Below are positions 56,242-64,000 of a stretch of 64,000 nt of DNA, one piece after another. Position 1 is the stretch's first letter. The number at the start of each line of letters is the position of its first letter. This DNA is from an uncultured Alphaproteobacteria bacterium (GTDB lineage Bacteria > Pseudomonadota > Alphaproteobacteria > GCA-2731375): positions 248,001 to 312,000 of the forward strand of contig CATOSZ010000003.1 in the NCBI GenBank assembly GCA_951812805.1. The letters are read 5' to 3'. Position numbers and translations under genes: made by a program. Under the pieces are notes generated by a model. It was given only the letters and a program-made list of their open reading frames with translations. It did no database searches and had not been told where the DNA came from.

Positions 56242-56927
56242 GTGCCACCTTCCATCGACGACGCGTTACCTTCGTGCCCCGGCGCACGAAACGCACCGGA
56301 ACCCGCGTCGTATTCACGAAACCCCGCCAAACGCGCCGCCTCGGCGCGGAACCGATCGGCAAGGCCCCCACGGCAAAGGGCAGCATGTACCACATTTTGC
56401 CGGCCCAATGCCAAACTCAATTCAGACGAATCGAACAGCGCCACGATCGGCACCCCTTCGCCGCCCCTCGCCAGCTTCTCGCGTCCGGCGGGCGAACCGT
56501 CGCTCGCCTGGACGAGAACCGTCGCCCGGCCCGCCTCGACCCACGCGCGGGCCTTCTCGTAACCGCTCACCAACTCGCCGGCGCGACGCGCCAAACCGAG
56601 GTATTCCAGCGCCCGCCGGGCCAGCAATCCCGCGACCCGCTCGACCAGGTCGGGCGCGACGGCGACCCGGGCCCGCGCGGCGTGCGAGAAGCGCCCGGCG
56701 GAAACCGCCCGCTCCAGGCACGCGCGGTCCGCCCGCACCCACAGGCCCCGGCCCGGCAACCGCCCGGCCAGGTCCGGCACGATTCCATCGTCGGGACCGA
56801 CGACGAAACGGATCAGCCGCGCGCGCTCCAGCCGCTCTCCCGTGACGATGCAGCGTCTGAGGCCGCACGCGTCGCCGGCCGCGACCTCACGCGGGGGCGT
56901 CCGCTTCGCCGCCCGCCTGCGCGCCAT
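56238..56927 (-). CDS. YlxR (DUF448)-type RNA-binding protein fused to an L7Ae-like domain
   Basis: A 229-aa protein. The N-terminal YlxR domain shows [20 protein letters not shown] and [14 protein letters not shown]; the second half ([40 protein letters not shown]) is L7Ae/YlxQ-like. This fused form is usual in alphaproteobacteria between nusA and infB. The only in-frame start overlaps the nusA end by 41 nt, longer than usual but with no better option. Confidence 0.9.
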   Translation of the reverse strand: MARRRAAKRTPPREVAAGDACGLRRCIVTGERLERARLIRFVVGPDDGIVPDLAGRLPGRGLWVRADRACLERAVSAGRFSHAARARVAVAPDLVERVAGLLARRALEYLGLARRAGELVSGYEKARAWVEAGRATVLVQASDGSPAGREKLARGGEGVPIVALFDSSELSLALGRQNVVHAALCRGGLADRFRAEAARLAGFREYDAGSGAFRAPGHEGNASSMEGGT

Positions 56928-58482
56928 CGTCGTTCTCCGCCGCCGGGGCCGCCGGCACGTCTTCGTCGTCGAACCAGTGCGCCCGCGCCGCCATGATGAT
57001 CGCGTTGGCCTCGTCCTCGCTCAACTGGAAGTCCGCCAGCACACCCTCGTAGGGATCCATCAACTCGTCCGTCGCGAGGTCGCCCAGATCGTCAAGGGTC
57101 TTGATCCCGCCCGCGCCGAGCTTGACCAGCATGCCCGGCGTCAGCCCTTCGATGGCGGCGACATCGTCCTCGACGCCCATCTCGCGGCGTTCCTGGTCGT
57201 AGCCTTCGTCACGCCGGTCGAGATAGTCGTGGGCACGCTGTTGCAACGCCTCGGCCAGGTCCTCGTCGAAGCCTTCCAGGCCGCCGAGTTCGTCCAGCGT
57301 CGCGAAGGCCACGTCCTCGACCTGGGCGAAGCCCTCCGTCGCCAGCAGCTGGGCCATCATCTCGTCGATCACCAGCGTGTCCATGAACATCTGGCTGCGC
57401 TGGCGCAGCTCTTCCTGGCGCCGCTCGCTCTCGTCGGACTCGGTCAGGATGTCGATATCCCAGCCGGTCAGCTGCGAGGCCAGGCGGACGTTCTGGCCGC
57501 GCCGCCCGATCGCCAGGCTCAGCTGTTCGTCCGGCACCACGACCTCGAACTTGTGCGCGACCTCGTCCATCACGACCTTGGTCACTTCGGCGGGCGCCAG
57601 GCCGTTCACCAGGAAGGCGGCCGAGTCGTGCGACCAGGGGATGATGTCGATCTTCTCGCCCTGCAGCTCGCTCACCACCGCCTGGACACGGCTGCCCCGC
57701 ATGCCGACGCAGGCGCCGACCGGATCGATCGAGCTGTCACGCGACTGCACGGCGATCTTGGCCCGGCTGCCCGGGTCGCGGGCCACCGCCTTGATCTCGA
57801 TGATGCCGTCGTAGATCTCCGGCACCTCCTGGGCGAACAGCATGGCCATGAACTGGGGATGGGTGCGCGAGAGGAAGATCTGCGGTCCCCGCGTTTCCTG
57901 CCGCACGTCGTAGATGTAGGCGCGGACCCGGTCGCCGTTGTGGAAATTCTCCCGCGGCAACAGCTCGTCACGGCGCACGATCGCTTCGGCACGGCCGAGG
58001 TCGACCATGACGTTGCCGTATTCGACGCGCTTGACGATGCCGTTGACGATCTCGCCGACGCGATCCTTGTATTCCTCGTACTGGCGCGCGCGCTCGGCGT
58101 CGCGAACCTTCTGGAAGATCACCTGCTTGGCGGTCTGCGCCGCGATGCGGCCGAAGTCGATCGGCGGCAGCGCGTCCGAGAGCAAATCACCGACCTGGGC
58201 GTCGGGATTGCGCCGCTGCGCGAAGGGCAGCGAGATCTGGGTGGCGTCGTTCTCCACCTCCTCGACCACTTCCATCAGACGGGCCAAACGGATGTCGCCG
58301 CTACGGCGGTCGATCTCGGCGCGGATATCGTTCTCCATGCCGTATTTCGAGCGCGCGGCCCGCTGGATCGCCTCTTCCATCGCCTCGATGACGATTTCCG
58401 GGTCGATCACTTTCTCCCGCGCGACCGCGTCCGCGATCTGTAACAATTCCAATCGGTTCGCGCCGACCACCGCATCCGTCAT
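56887..58482 (-). CDS. nusA: transcription termination/antitermination factor NusA
   Basis: NusA, 531 aa: N-terminal RNA polymerase-binding domain, S1 domain (NGIVKRVEYGNVMVDLG), two KH domains (SRVQAVVSELQGEKIDII; SLAIGRRGQNVRLASQLTGW) and C-terminal acidic repeats with a helix-hairpin-helix-like segment (AIEGLTPGMLVKLGAGGIKT). The start overlaps the rimP stop as TAATG. Confidence 0.98.
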   Translation of the reverse strand: MTDAVVGANRLELLQIADAVAREKVIDPEIVIEAMEEAIQRAARSKYGMENDIRAEIDRRSGDIRLARLMEVVEEVENDATQISLPFAQRRNPDAQVGDLLSDALPPIDFGRIAAQTAKQVIFQKVRDAERARQYEEYKDRVGEIVNGIVKRVEYGNVMVDLGRAEAIVRRDELLPRENFHNGDRVRAYIYDVRQETRGPQIFLSRTHPQFMAMLFAQEVPEIYDGIIEIKAVARDPGSRAKIAVQSRDSSIDPVGACVGMRGSRVQAVVSELQGEKIDIIPWSHDSAAFLVNGLAPAEVTKVVMDEVAHKFEVVVPDEQLSLAIGRRGQNVRLASQLTGWDIDILTESDESERRQEELRQRSQMFMDTLVIDEMMAQLLATEGFAQVEDVAFATLDELGGLEGFDEDLAEALQQRAHDYLDRRDEGYDQERREMGVEDDVAAIEGLTPGMLVKLGAGGIKTLDDLGDLATDELMDPYEGVLADFQLSEDEANAIIMAARAHWFDDEDVPAAPAAENDDGAQAGGEADAPA

Positions 58483-59006
58483 TATCGTCGCTCACTTTCT
58501 TTCAGTGCGGCCCTGATCAATTCGTCGGTCAGGACCAGTTTGGCGTCCGCCACGTCGGCGAACGGCAGTTCCGCAACACTCTCGCTCTCGTCCTCGACGG
58601 CCAGACGCACGTATTCGCCCGCATTGGCGAGCAGGCGGCCGCGATACCGCTTGCGCCCGTCGATCGGTCGCGACAGTTCGACCTTGGCGACATGACCGGC
58701 GTAGCGGTCGAAGTCGGCCAGGCGGACCAGGGGCCGGTCGATGCCGGGGGAACTCACCTCGAGCTGATAGGCGTCGGGGATCGGATCCTCGACATCGAGC
58801 AGGGCCGAGATCGCCCGGCTGAGCCCGGCACAATCGTCCACGGTCATTTCCGTCGTATCCGAACGCTCCGCCATGATCTGCAGCGTCGGCCGGTTCTTGC
58901 CGCCGGTCATCCGCACGCGCACGAGATCATAGCCCATAGCCTCGATGGCGGGAGCGATCAGCGCCTCGACCCGGTCAAGGCGATCTGGCGGCGACGTTTG
59001 TTCCAT
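58482..59006 (-). CDS. rimP: ribosome maturation factor RimP
   Basis: RimP, 174 aa, needed for 30S maturation. EALIAPAIEAMGYDLVRVRM, DDCAGLSRAISALLDVEDPI and YQLEVSSPGIDRPLVRLADF are family signatures. First gene of the rimP-nusA-ylxR-infB-rbfA-truB-rpsO-pnp block; the 128 nt upstream probably hold its promoter, which I could not define. Confidence 0.96.
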   Translation of the reverse strand: MEQTSPPDRLDRVEALIAPAIEAMGYDLVRVRMTGGKNRPTLQIMAERSDTTEMTVDDCAGLSRAISALLDVEDPIPDAYQLEVSSPGIDRPLVRLADFDRYAGHVAKVELSRPIDGRKRYRGRLLANAGEYVRLAVEDESESVAELPFADVADAKLVLTDELIRAALKESERR

Positions 59007-59134
59007 GGTCCGATTACCATAAGGGTGGGCGCCGGCCCACTGTTACGCAAGCCTTCGTCCCTAAGCTTCATCGATGAGACGAGAGTCGCGCCATAATAGT
59101 CATAAGCGCCCGGTCCGCAAGGCCTATTCGCCGC

Positions 59135-59857
59135 CTATGCCGCGGCCCGCGCGCGCCGACGAAATCGCAGGTAAGCGGGCCGCCGGCCGGCCGCCAACGC
59201 CTTTTCTTCATAGCGCGTCTGCGGCCAATCTTCGGGGCGCCGACGCCAGTCCTCCGGTCCCCGGGCGCACCACTCGAAGGCCGCGTCCCCGGTCAGCAGG
59301 GCCAGCATCCATCGGCAATAGCCCATGTCGTCGGTCGCCAGGCGCAGCTCCGCCTCGTCCGCTAGGACGCGCGCGATCGCCGGAAGCGTCGAGGGCGCAA
59401 CGATGCGCCGCTTGTGATGGCGCGCCTTGGGCCAGGGATCGGGGAAGAGGATGAACATCCGCGCCACCACCCCCTCCGGCAACGCCGCCAGCAACAACCG
59501 TGCGTCGTCGACGAAGAACCGGACATTGGCGGTCCCGGCCGCCTCCAGGTAACCGATGGCACGGCCGACACCGGCGAGATACGGCTCGGCGGCGATGAAG
59601 CCGACGTCCGGGCGATGGGCGGCCTGCCAGGCGAGATGCTCGCCGTTACCGGCGCCGATCTCCAGCCAGATGCCGGACGGGGCGTGTGCGAACAGACCAG
59701 CGGTATCGAGAGTGCCCGGCGCCACGCCGTCCAGATCGACGCGGAGTTCCGGCAGGCGGCGCTCGAACGCGGCCTGGCGGGTCGGCCGCATCGGCTTGCC
59801 GCGCCGCCGGCCGTGCAGCATGCGCCGGGGGGCGCCGGCGTCGTCCGGCCCGCTCAT
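59135..59857 (-). CDS. trmB: tRNA (guanine-N7-)-methyltransferase
   Basis: TrmB, 240 aa, methylates G46 of tRNA with SAM. The SAM motif is WLEIGAGNGEHLAWQA and the catalytic region FPDPWPKARHHKRRIV. It begins 17 nt after metK, so the SAM producer and a SAM user share a transcript. Confidence 0.96.
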   Translation of the reverse strand: MSGPDDAGAPRRMLHGRRRGKPMRPTRQAAFERRLPELRVDLDGVAPGTLDTAGLFAHAPSGIWLEIGAGNGEHLAWQAAHRPDVGFIAAEPYLAGVGRAIGYLEAAGTANVRFFVDDARLLLAALPEGVVARMFILFPDPWPKARHHKRRIVAPSTLPAIARVLADEAELRLATDDMGYCRWMLALLTGDAAFEWCARGPEDWRRRPEDWPQTRYEEKALAAGRRPAYLRFRRRARAAA

Positions 59858-59874
59858 CGTGTGACGTCGGACGG

Positions 59875-61053
59875 TTAGCCGAGCAGGCCGGCCAACTCGT
59901 CGACCAGGTCCGTGCGTTCCCAGGAAAAGCCACCGTCTTCGCTCGGCGCCCGGCCGAAGTGACCGTAGGCCGCGGTCCGGCTGTAGATCGGACGCGTCAG
60001 CTGCAACTTGCGGCGGATGCCGCCCGGGCTGAGATCGACGACCTCGCCGAGCGCCTGTTCCAGCCGCGCCTCGTCACAACGCCCGGTGCCGTAGGTGTCG
60101 ACATAGATCGCCAGCGGCTTGGCGACGCCGATGGCGTAGGCGAGCTGGATGGTGCACCGGTCCGCCAGATTGGCGGCGACCACGTTCTTGGCGAGATAAC
60201 GCGCCGCATAGGCGGCGGAGCGGTCGACCTTGGAAGGGTCCTTGCCCGAAAAGGCGCCACCGCCATGCGGCGCGGCGCCGCCGTAGGTGTCGACGATGAT
60301 CTTGCGGCCGGTCAGGCCCGCGTCGCCGTCCGGGCCGCCGATGACGAAACGGCCGGTCGGATTGACGTAAAAGTCCTCCTCCGGGCACATCCAGCCCTCG
60401 GGCAGGACGTCGAGTACGTAGGGGCGAACCATCTCGCGTACATCGTCGGAGCTGAGGTTCTCGGCATGCTGGGTCGAGACGACGACGCAGGTGGCGCCGA
60501 CCGGCTTGCCGTTCTCGTAGCGGAGCGTGACCTGGCTTTTCGAATCCGGCCCGAAACCCGGCGTCTTGCCGGCATGGCGGTCCGCCGCCATGCGCTCCAG
60601 AATACGGTGTGAATAGGAGATCGGCGCCGGCATCAACTCCTCGGTTTCGCGGCAGGCGTAACCGAACATGATGCCCTGGTCGCCGGCGCCGAGGTCTTTG
60701 TTGCCGCTTTCATCGACGCCCTGGCTGATATCGACCGACTGGGGATGGAGATGAACCTGCACCTCCGCCGTCTCCCAGTGAAAGCCGTCCTGCTCGTAGC
60801 CGATATCCTTGATGCACTGGCGCGCCCGCGCCTCCATGCCGGCGACGTCGTTCGCCACCTCGGCCGGACCGCGCACTTCGCCGGCCAGAACCACCAGATT
60901 GGTCGAGCACAGCGTCTCGCAGGCGACCCGCGCGCCTTCCGGGTCCGCGGCCAGGAACATGTCGACGATCCGATCGGAAATCTGGTCGCAGACCTTGTCG
61001 GGATGGCCCTCGGATACCGACTCGCTCGTGAAAAGATAGCTGCCTCGCGCCAC
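59875..61053 (-). CDS. metK: S-adenosylmethionine synthase
   Basis: MetK, 392 aa. [20 protein letters not shown] at the start, [12 protein letters not shown] for methionine/ATP binding and [20 protein letters not shown] are diagnostic. The GTG at 61053 is chosen because AAGGAG precedes it and it gives the family N-terminus; an ATG at 61098 would be in the leader. Its own promoter at 61146-61174 survives the nearby IS insertion. Confidence 0.97.
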   Translation of the reverse strand: MARGSYLFTSESVSEGHPDKVCDQISDRIVDMFLAADPEGARVACETLCSTNLVVLAGEVRGPAEVANDVAGMEARARQCIKDIGYEQDGFHWETAEVQVHLHPQSVDISQGVDESGNKDLGAGDQGIMFGYACRETEELMPAPISYSHRILERMAADRHAGKTPGFGPDSKSQVTLRYENGKPVGATCVVVSTQHAENLSSDDVREMVRPYVLDVLPEGWMCPEEDFYVNPTGRFVIGGPDGDAGLTGRKIIVDTYGGAAPHGGGAFSGKDPSKVDRSAAYAARYLAKNVVAANLADRCTIQLAYAIGVAKPLAIYVDTYGTGRCDEARLEQALGEVVDLSPGGIRRKLQLTRPIYSRTAAYGHFGRAPSEDGGFSWERTDLVDELAGLLG

Positions 61054-61085
61054 GCCGAACTCCTTTCGCGGAAGAGTAACCCTTG

Positions 61086-61128
61086 CCGGTGGAAGCACCG
61101 GATCAGTCCGATGTCACGCTCGTGCGTG
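61086..61128 (-). promoter_or_regulatory. metK leader with two hairpins
   Basis: The ~86-nt predicted leader contains CACGC/GCGTG (61115-61128, loop ACGA on the minus strand) and CCGGTG/CACCGG (61086-61101, loop CTTC), the second ending 32 nt before the start codon. It does not match the SAM-II or SAM/SAH riboswitch consensus as I know them; it could be an unrelated regulatory leader. Confidence 0.4.
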
Positions 61129-61135
61129 GCGTTTG

Positions 61136-61174
61136 GACCGCGCCTCTTTAAGCGGTTCGCTCCGGCGCGGTCAA
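61136..61174 (-). promoter_or_regulatory. metK promoter overlapped by a 9-bp palindrome
   Basis: On the minus strand TTGACC (61174-61169) and TTAAAG (61151-61146) with 17-nt spacing. GACCGCGCC/GGCGCGGTC (61136-61144 and 61164-61172) is an inverted repeat covering the -35 edge and the start region, which could be an operator. The ISAs1 element begins 20 bp beyond the -35 box. Confidence 0.6.
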
Positions 61175-61183
61175 GCGGGATTC

Positions 61184-61193
61184 GTATCAGACC
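61184..61193. repeat. target-site duplication of the ISAs1 element (left)
   Basis: GTATCAGACC at 61184-61193 is repeated at 62403-62412, directly outside the element ends; 10 bp fits ISAs1. Confidence 0.85.
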
Positions 61194-62402
61194 CAGGGGA
61201 ATCGCATTTGGAATTGCCTTGACGTGCGTGTTTGATCTTGAGGTATTGGCGCGAATCGATTCTACCCGGTCTTTTCACGGGTGGAGGTTGCGATGGAAGG
61301 CTTTCTGGAGTGCTTTGAGGGTCTCGAGGATCCGCGGACTGGCAATGCCGGGCGTCACGATCTGCTGGAGATCTTGACGATCGCCCTGTGCACGGTCCTC
61401 TCGGGCGGTCAGACGGCGGTCGACATGGCGATCTTCGCGCGTGAAAAGGAGGCGTTCCTGCGGGAATTTCTCGTACTCGAACATGGCGTGCCGAGCCACG
61501 ACACCTTCAGCCGGGTGTTCCGGTTGCTGGATCCGGAGGCGTTCGGCGCCTGCTTCCAGCGCTTCATGGCGCGCTTTTCCGAGACCTGCCAAGGGGTCAT
61601 TGCGATCGACGGCAAGGTGGTGCGGCGATCCTACGACAAGGCGAGCGGCACGTCGGCGCTGCATATGGTCTCGGCCTGGGGCTGTGATCAGCGGCTGGTG
61701 TTGGGGCAAGTCGCCACCGACGCCAAGTCCAACGAGATCACCGCCGTGCCGAAGCTGTTGAAACTATTGAGCCTCGAGGGGACGATCGTGACCGTGGACG
61801 CCCTCAATTGCCAGCGCGCCATCGCCAGCCAGATTATCGAGCAGGGGGGTGACTACGCCCTGGCGTTGAAGGGCAATCAAGGCACGCTGCATGACGACGT
61901 GAGAACCTTCCTCGACGATCCGAAAGCCGAAGCGACCACCACCGACACCACGGTCGATGGCGATCATGGCCGCATCGAGACCCGTGCCGCTCTCGTCTCC
62001 AGCCACGTCGAGTGGCTGCAAGAGCGCCATCATTGGCCGGGCCTGAAGGCGGTCGCCAAAGTCACCCGGACCCGCGAGTGCGCGGAGAAGACGTCGAGCG
62101 AAACCGCCTACTACCTGCTCAGCCAGCCGCTCGACGCCGAGCGCTTCAATCCCGTTGCCCGGGCGCACTGGGGGGTCGAAAACCGCCTGCACTGGTGCCT
62201 CGATGTCCAAATGAACGAAGACCAAGACAGAACCCGCAAGGACAATGGACCGCACAATCTCGCCGTCCTGCGCCACATGGCGCTCAATGTCATGCGAAAG
62301 GATCCACGAAAAGACTCGCTGCGCGCCAAGTTCAAAATCGCCGCTTGGAACAACGACTATCTCCTGTCACTCCTCGGCAAATTCTGAAATGCGATTGCCC
62401 TG
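61194..62402 (+). mobile_element. ISAs1-family insertion sequence, 1209 bp
   Basis: Ends CAGGGGAATCGCATTT (61194) and, reversed, CAGGGCAATCGCATTT (62402), with a 10-bp duplication. It carries one intact transposase gene and sits between the XRE regulator and metK without cutting either; the regulator's TGA lies inside the right duplication. Confidence 0.92.
61293..62387 (+). CDS. ISAs1-family transposase
   Basis: A 364-aa transposase. N-terminal DDE_Tnp_1-associated domain (EGLEDPRTGNAGRHDLLEIL), DDE residues in VIAIDGKVVRRSYD and GTIVTVDALNCQRAIASQI, Glu in ARAHWGVENRLHWCLDV, and NLAVLRHMALNVMRKD near the end. The ATG at 61293 has GGAGG 5 nt upstream. Full length, likely functional. Confidence 0.93.
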   Translation: MEGFLECFEGLEDPRTGNAGRHDLLEILTIALCTVLSGGQTAVDMAIFAREKEAFLREFLVLEHGVPSHDTFSRVFRLLDPEAFGACFQRFMARFSETCQGVIAIDGKVVRRSYDKASGTSALHMVSAWGCDQRLVLGQVATDAKSNEITAVPKLLKLLSLEGTIVTVDALNCQRAIASQIIEQGGDYALALKGNQGTLHDDVRTFLDDPKAEATTTDTTVDGDHGRIETRAALVSSHVEWLQERHHWPGLKAVAKVTRTRECAEKTSSETAYYLLSQPLDAERFNPVARAHWGVENRLHWCLDVQMNEDQDRTRKDNGPHNLAVLRHMALNVMRKDPRKDSLRAKFKIAAWNNDYLLSLLGKF

Positions 62403-62405
62403 GTA

Positions 62406-62828
62406 TCAGACCCGGTTCGGGTATCGTTCACCGGCGATCGCCTTCACCAGCTCGAACATCCGCTTGCGGATTTCCGGATCCTCGATCTGGTAATAGGCCC
62501 GCACCAGTTCCAGCGTTTCCCGCCGCGACAGCTTCTCCTGGTCGTATTCCTGTTGCCCGCTTTCGGAGAAGCCGGGGCCGGAGACCGCCACCGGCATGTC
62601 GTCGAAGAAGAAGGAAACGGGCACATCGAGAATGCGGCTCAATTGATACAACCGGCTGGAGCCGATCCTGTTCGCGCCGCGCTCGTACTTCTGCACTTGC
62701 TGGAATGTCAGGCTCAAGGCCGCGCCCAGCTTCTCCTGGCTCATGCCCAAAAGCGTTCGACGCAGCCGGACACGCCCGCCGACATGCACATCGACGGGGT
62801 CGGGATGCTCGGAAGTACGTCTTTTCAT
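62406..62828 (-). CDS. XRE-family helix-turn-helix regulator
   Basis: A 140-aa regulator: XRE helix-turn-helix at residues 15-70 (GRVRLRRTLLGMSQEKLGAA, LTFQQVQKYERGANRIGSSR), then a short helical tail. In many alphaproteobacteria this gene lies between lnt and metK. The ATG at 62828 follows AGGTG; an upstream in-frame start is less likely. Confidence 0.92.
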   Translation of the reverse strand: MKRRTSEHPDPVDVHVGGRVRLRRTLLGMSQEKLGAALSLTFQQVQKYERGANRIGSSRLYQLSRILDVPVSFFFDDMPVAVSGPGFSESGQQEYDQEKLSRRETLELVRAYYQIEDPEIRKRMFELVKAIAGERYPNRV

Positions 62829-62920
62829 GGGGCACCTGCCGGTTTGCGCCCGCAAGCACTGGGCGCCACAAGACCTACATACTGTAGTATGCCATCAAGT
62901 AGCGCAAGAGGCTTGTCAAC

Positions 62921-64000
62921 TCACCCGGATGGGTGCTCGGCAGGTGGACCACGTCGGAATAGCGCAGAGAAAAACCCAATGAAAACAACTGGAAACCAGG
63001 TCCAATCCGCGAATCGCGAATATAGCGTCGCGTCGGCGAGCGGCGGGGGCAGCATGGCATCGAGCACCCCCGCCTCGCCCAACGGCAGGGCGGCCGCGAC
63101 ACGACCGCGGGCATCGACCACGGCGGATATCCCGGTGTTCGCCGCCCGGATCAGCGGCAGCCCTTGTTCGATCGCGCGAAACCTCGCGATTTCAAAGTGT
63201 TGGCGGGGACCGATGGAATCGCCGAACCAGGCGTCGTTGGTCACGTTCAACAGCCATTGGGGGCGTTCTGCCGGCGTTTCGGTGGCGAAGATCGCCTCGT
63301 AGCAGATCAGCGGCCAAAGCGCCGGCAGGCCCGGGTGGACGAGGGTGCGCGGCCCGGGGCCCGGCGAATAGTCCACCGCGCCCGCGGCGAACTTGTCGAG
63401 GCCGAGATGGCCGAGCAGGTCACGAAACGGCAGGAATTCTCCGAACGGCACGAGATGATGCTTGTCGTAGCCGAAAGCGACCCGACCATCCGGCTGTACC
63501 GCCAGCAGGCTGTTCCGCAAGCGGAGCGGGCCGGTCGGGACGCGGCGCGGGCTGCCGATAAGCGCCAATCCGTCCGCCGGCAGCAGGGCGCCGATGCGCC
63601 GGCGCGCCGCCTCGCTTTCGTCGAGGAAGAAAGGCGTCGCCGTCTCGGGCCAGATCAGCACCGTCCCCGCCGCCGCCGGTGTCTTGGCGCTGAGCGCCAA
63701 GTGCCGTTCGAAATTCGCCTGGCGAAGCTCGCGCCGCCATTTCAGCGCCTGTGCGATATTGGGCTGCACGATTCGCAACGGGACCGAGGCGCCGTCCGCC
63801 GGCAGCGGGCGGGCGAGACGCCATTCACCGAAGCCCCAAAGCAGGCCGAGCGCGACGAAAGCGACAAGGCTGCCCCAACGCCCGCCCGGATGACGCCAGC
63901 GCGCCGGCAAGCTGGCCGCCAACAGAAGCACCGCGGACAGACCGAAAACGCCGGCGATCGACGCGCCCTGCATCAGAGGGTCCGAGAACGCCGCCGCATG
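62921..64000 (-). CDS. lnt: apolipoprotein N-acyltransferase (C-terminal part, runs off the window)
   Basis: Lnt adds the third acyl chain to outer-membrane lipoproteins. About 360 of ~530 residues are present: the last N-terminal membrane helices, then the nitrilase-fold domain with the catalytic triad Glu (LIWPETATPFF), Lys (DKHHLVPFGEFLPF) and Cys (PLICYEAIFATE), and the C-terminal helix (FPVVFIGFFSALF). The frame continues beyond 64000, so the 5' end is missing only because of the window edge. Confidence 0.94.
   Translation of the reverse strand, partial: HAAAFSDPLMQGASIAGVFGLSAVLLLAASLPARWRHPGGRWGSLVAFVALGLLWGFGEWRLARPLPADGASVPLRIVQPNIAQALKWRRELRQANFERHLALSAKTPAAAGTVLIWPETATPFFLDESEAARRRIGALLPADGLALIGSPRRVPTGPLRLRNSLLAVQPDGRVAFGYDKHHLVPFGEFLPFRDLLGHLGLDKFAAGAVDYSPGPGPRTLVHPGLPALWPLICYEAIFATETPAERPQWLLNVTNDAWFGDSIGPRQHFEIARFRAIEQGLPLIRAANTGISAVVDARGRVAAALPLGEAGVLDAMLPPPLADATLYSRFADWTWFPVVFIGFFSALFRRGPPAEHPSG

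Noticed and set aside
61054-61145. SAM-II or SAM/SAH riboswitch before metK
   Set aside because: The hairpins do not show the conserved core sequences of either class as I know them.

Overview
The window is GC-rich DNA from an alphaproteobacterium, most likely a Rhodospirillales-like lineage. The main evidence is two conserved alphaproteobacterial blocks on the minus strand: rpmI-rplT-pheS-pheT (4.2-8.5 kb), and lnt-XRE regulator-metK-trmB-rimP-nusA-ylxR-infB-rbfA-truB-rpsO-pnp (49.6-64 kb). A PHB phasin, a Tat-exported MsrP, a DUF4170 protein and a folM-folB pair fit the same assignment. No tRNA, rRNA or CRISPR array was seen.

Layout. 1-8.5 kb: a DUF1611 protein, a GMC oxidoreductase, an unusually long MlaA/VacJ protein and the pheST/ribosomal-protein operon, with a terminator or attenuator between rplT and pheS. 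8.5-11.8 kb: a broken MmgE/PrpD gene, a lower-GC secreted hydrolase and a REP-associated transposase behind 53-bp-period repeats. 11.9-22.1 kb: the tail half of a prophage (tape measure, two small tail genes, NlpC/P60 peptidase, tail-tip protein), cut by an IS21-family element whose 7-bp target duplication lets the tail gene be rebuilt. 22.1-26.6 kb: a second IS21-like element that truncates the tape-measure gene and itself carries an IS1182-like insertion in istB. 26.8-33.9 kb: a catabolic module with all four subunits of an ATP-dependent class I benzoyl-CoA reductase (bcrCBAD), divergent from a GNAT acetyltransferase and an Rrf2 regulator in the arrangement of badL/badM. 33.9-49 kb: ordinary metabolic and regulatory genes, including two flavin monooxygenases, a TTC38-like protein, MsrP, TetR, phasin, enoyl-CoA hydratase, PhyH dioxygenase, a folM-folB-cupin operon, trxB and a LysR regulator. 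49-64 kb: a carboxymuconolactone-decarboxylase/AhpD-like gene with an in-frame TGA exactly where the second Cys of CxxC should be (candidate selenoprotein), then the translation/RNA block. An ISAs1 element is inserted just upstream of the metK promoter.

The strongest leads are: (1) the candidate selenoprotein at 49020-49559, with a hairpin right after the TGA; (2) the compact bcrCBAD/badL-like/badM-like module next to mobile DNA; (3) a highly structured, terminator-ended candidate small RNA at about 48.76-48.94 kb preceded by a TGTTGC-N3-GCAACA palindrome that also occurs at the phasin promoter, together with a phasin 3'UTR hairpin presenting an anti-Shine-Dalgarno loop. Items 2 and 3 suggest regulatory links to aromatic degradation and PHB storage. 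All function statements come from reading the sequence and family knowledge; no database search was run.
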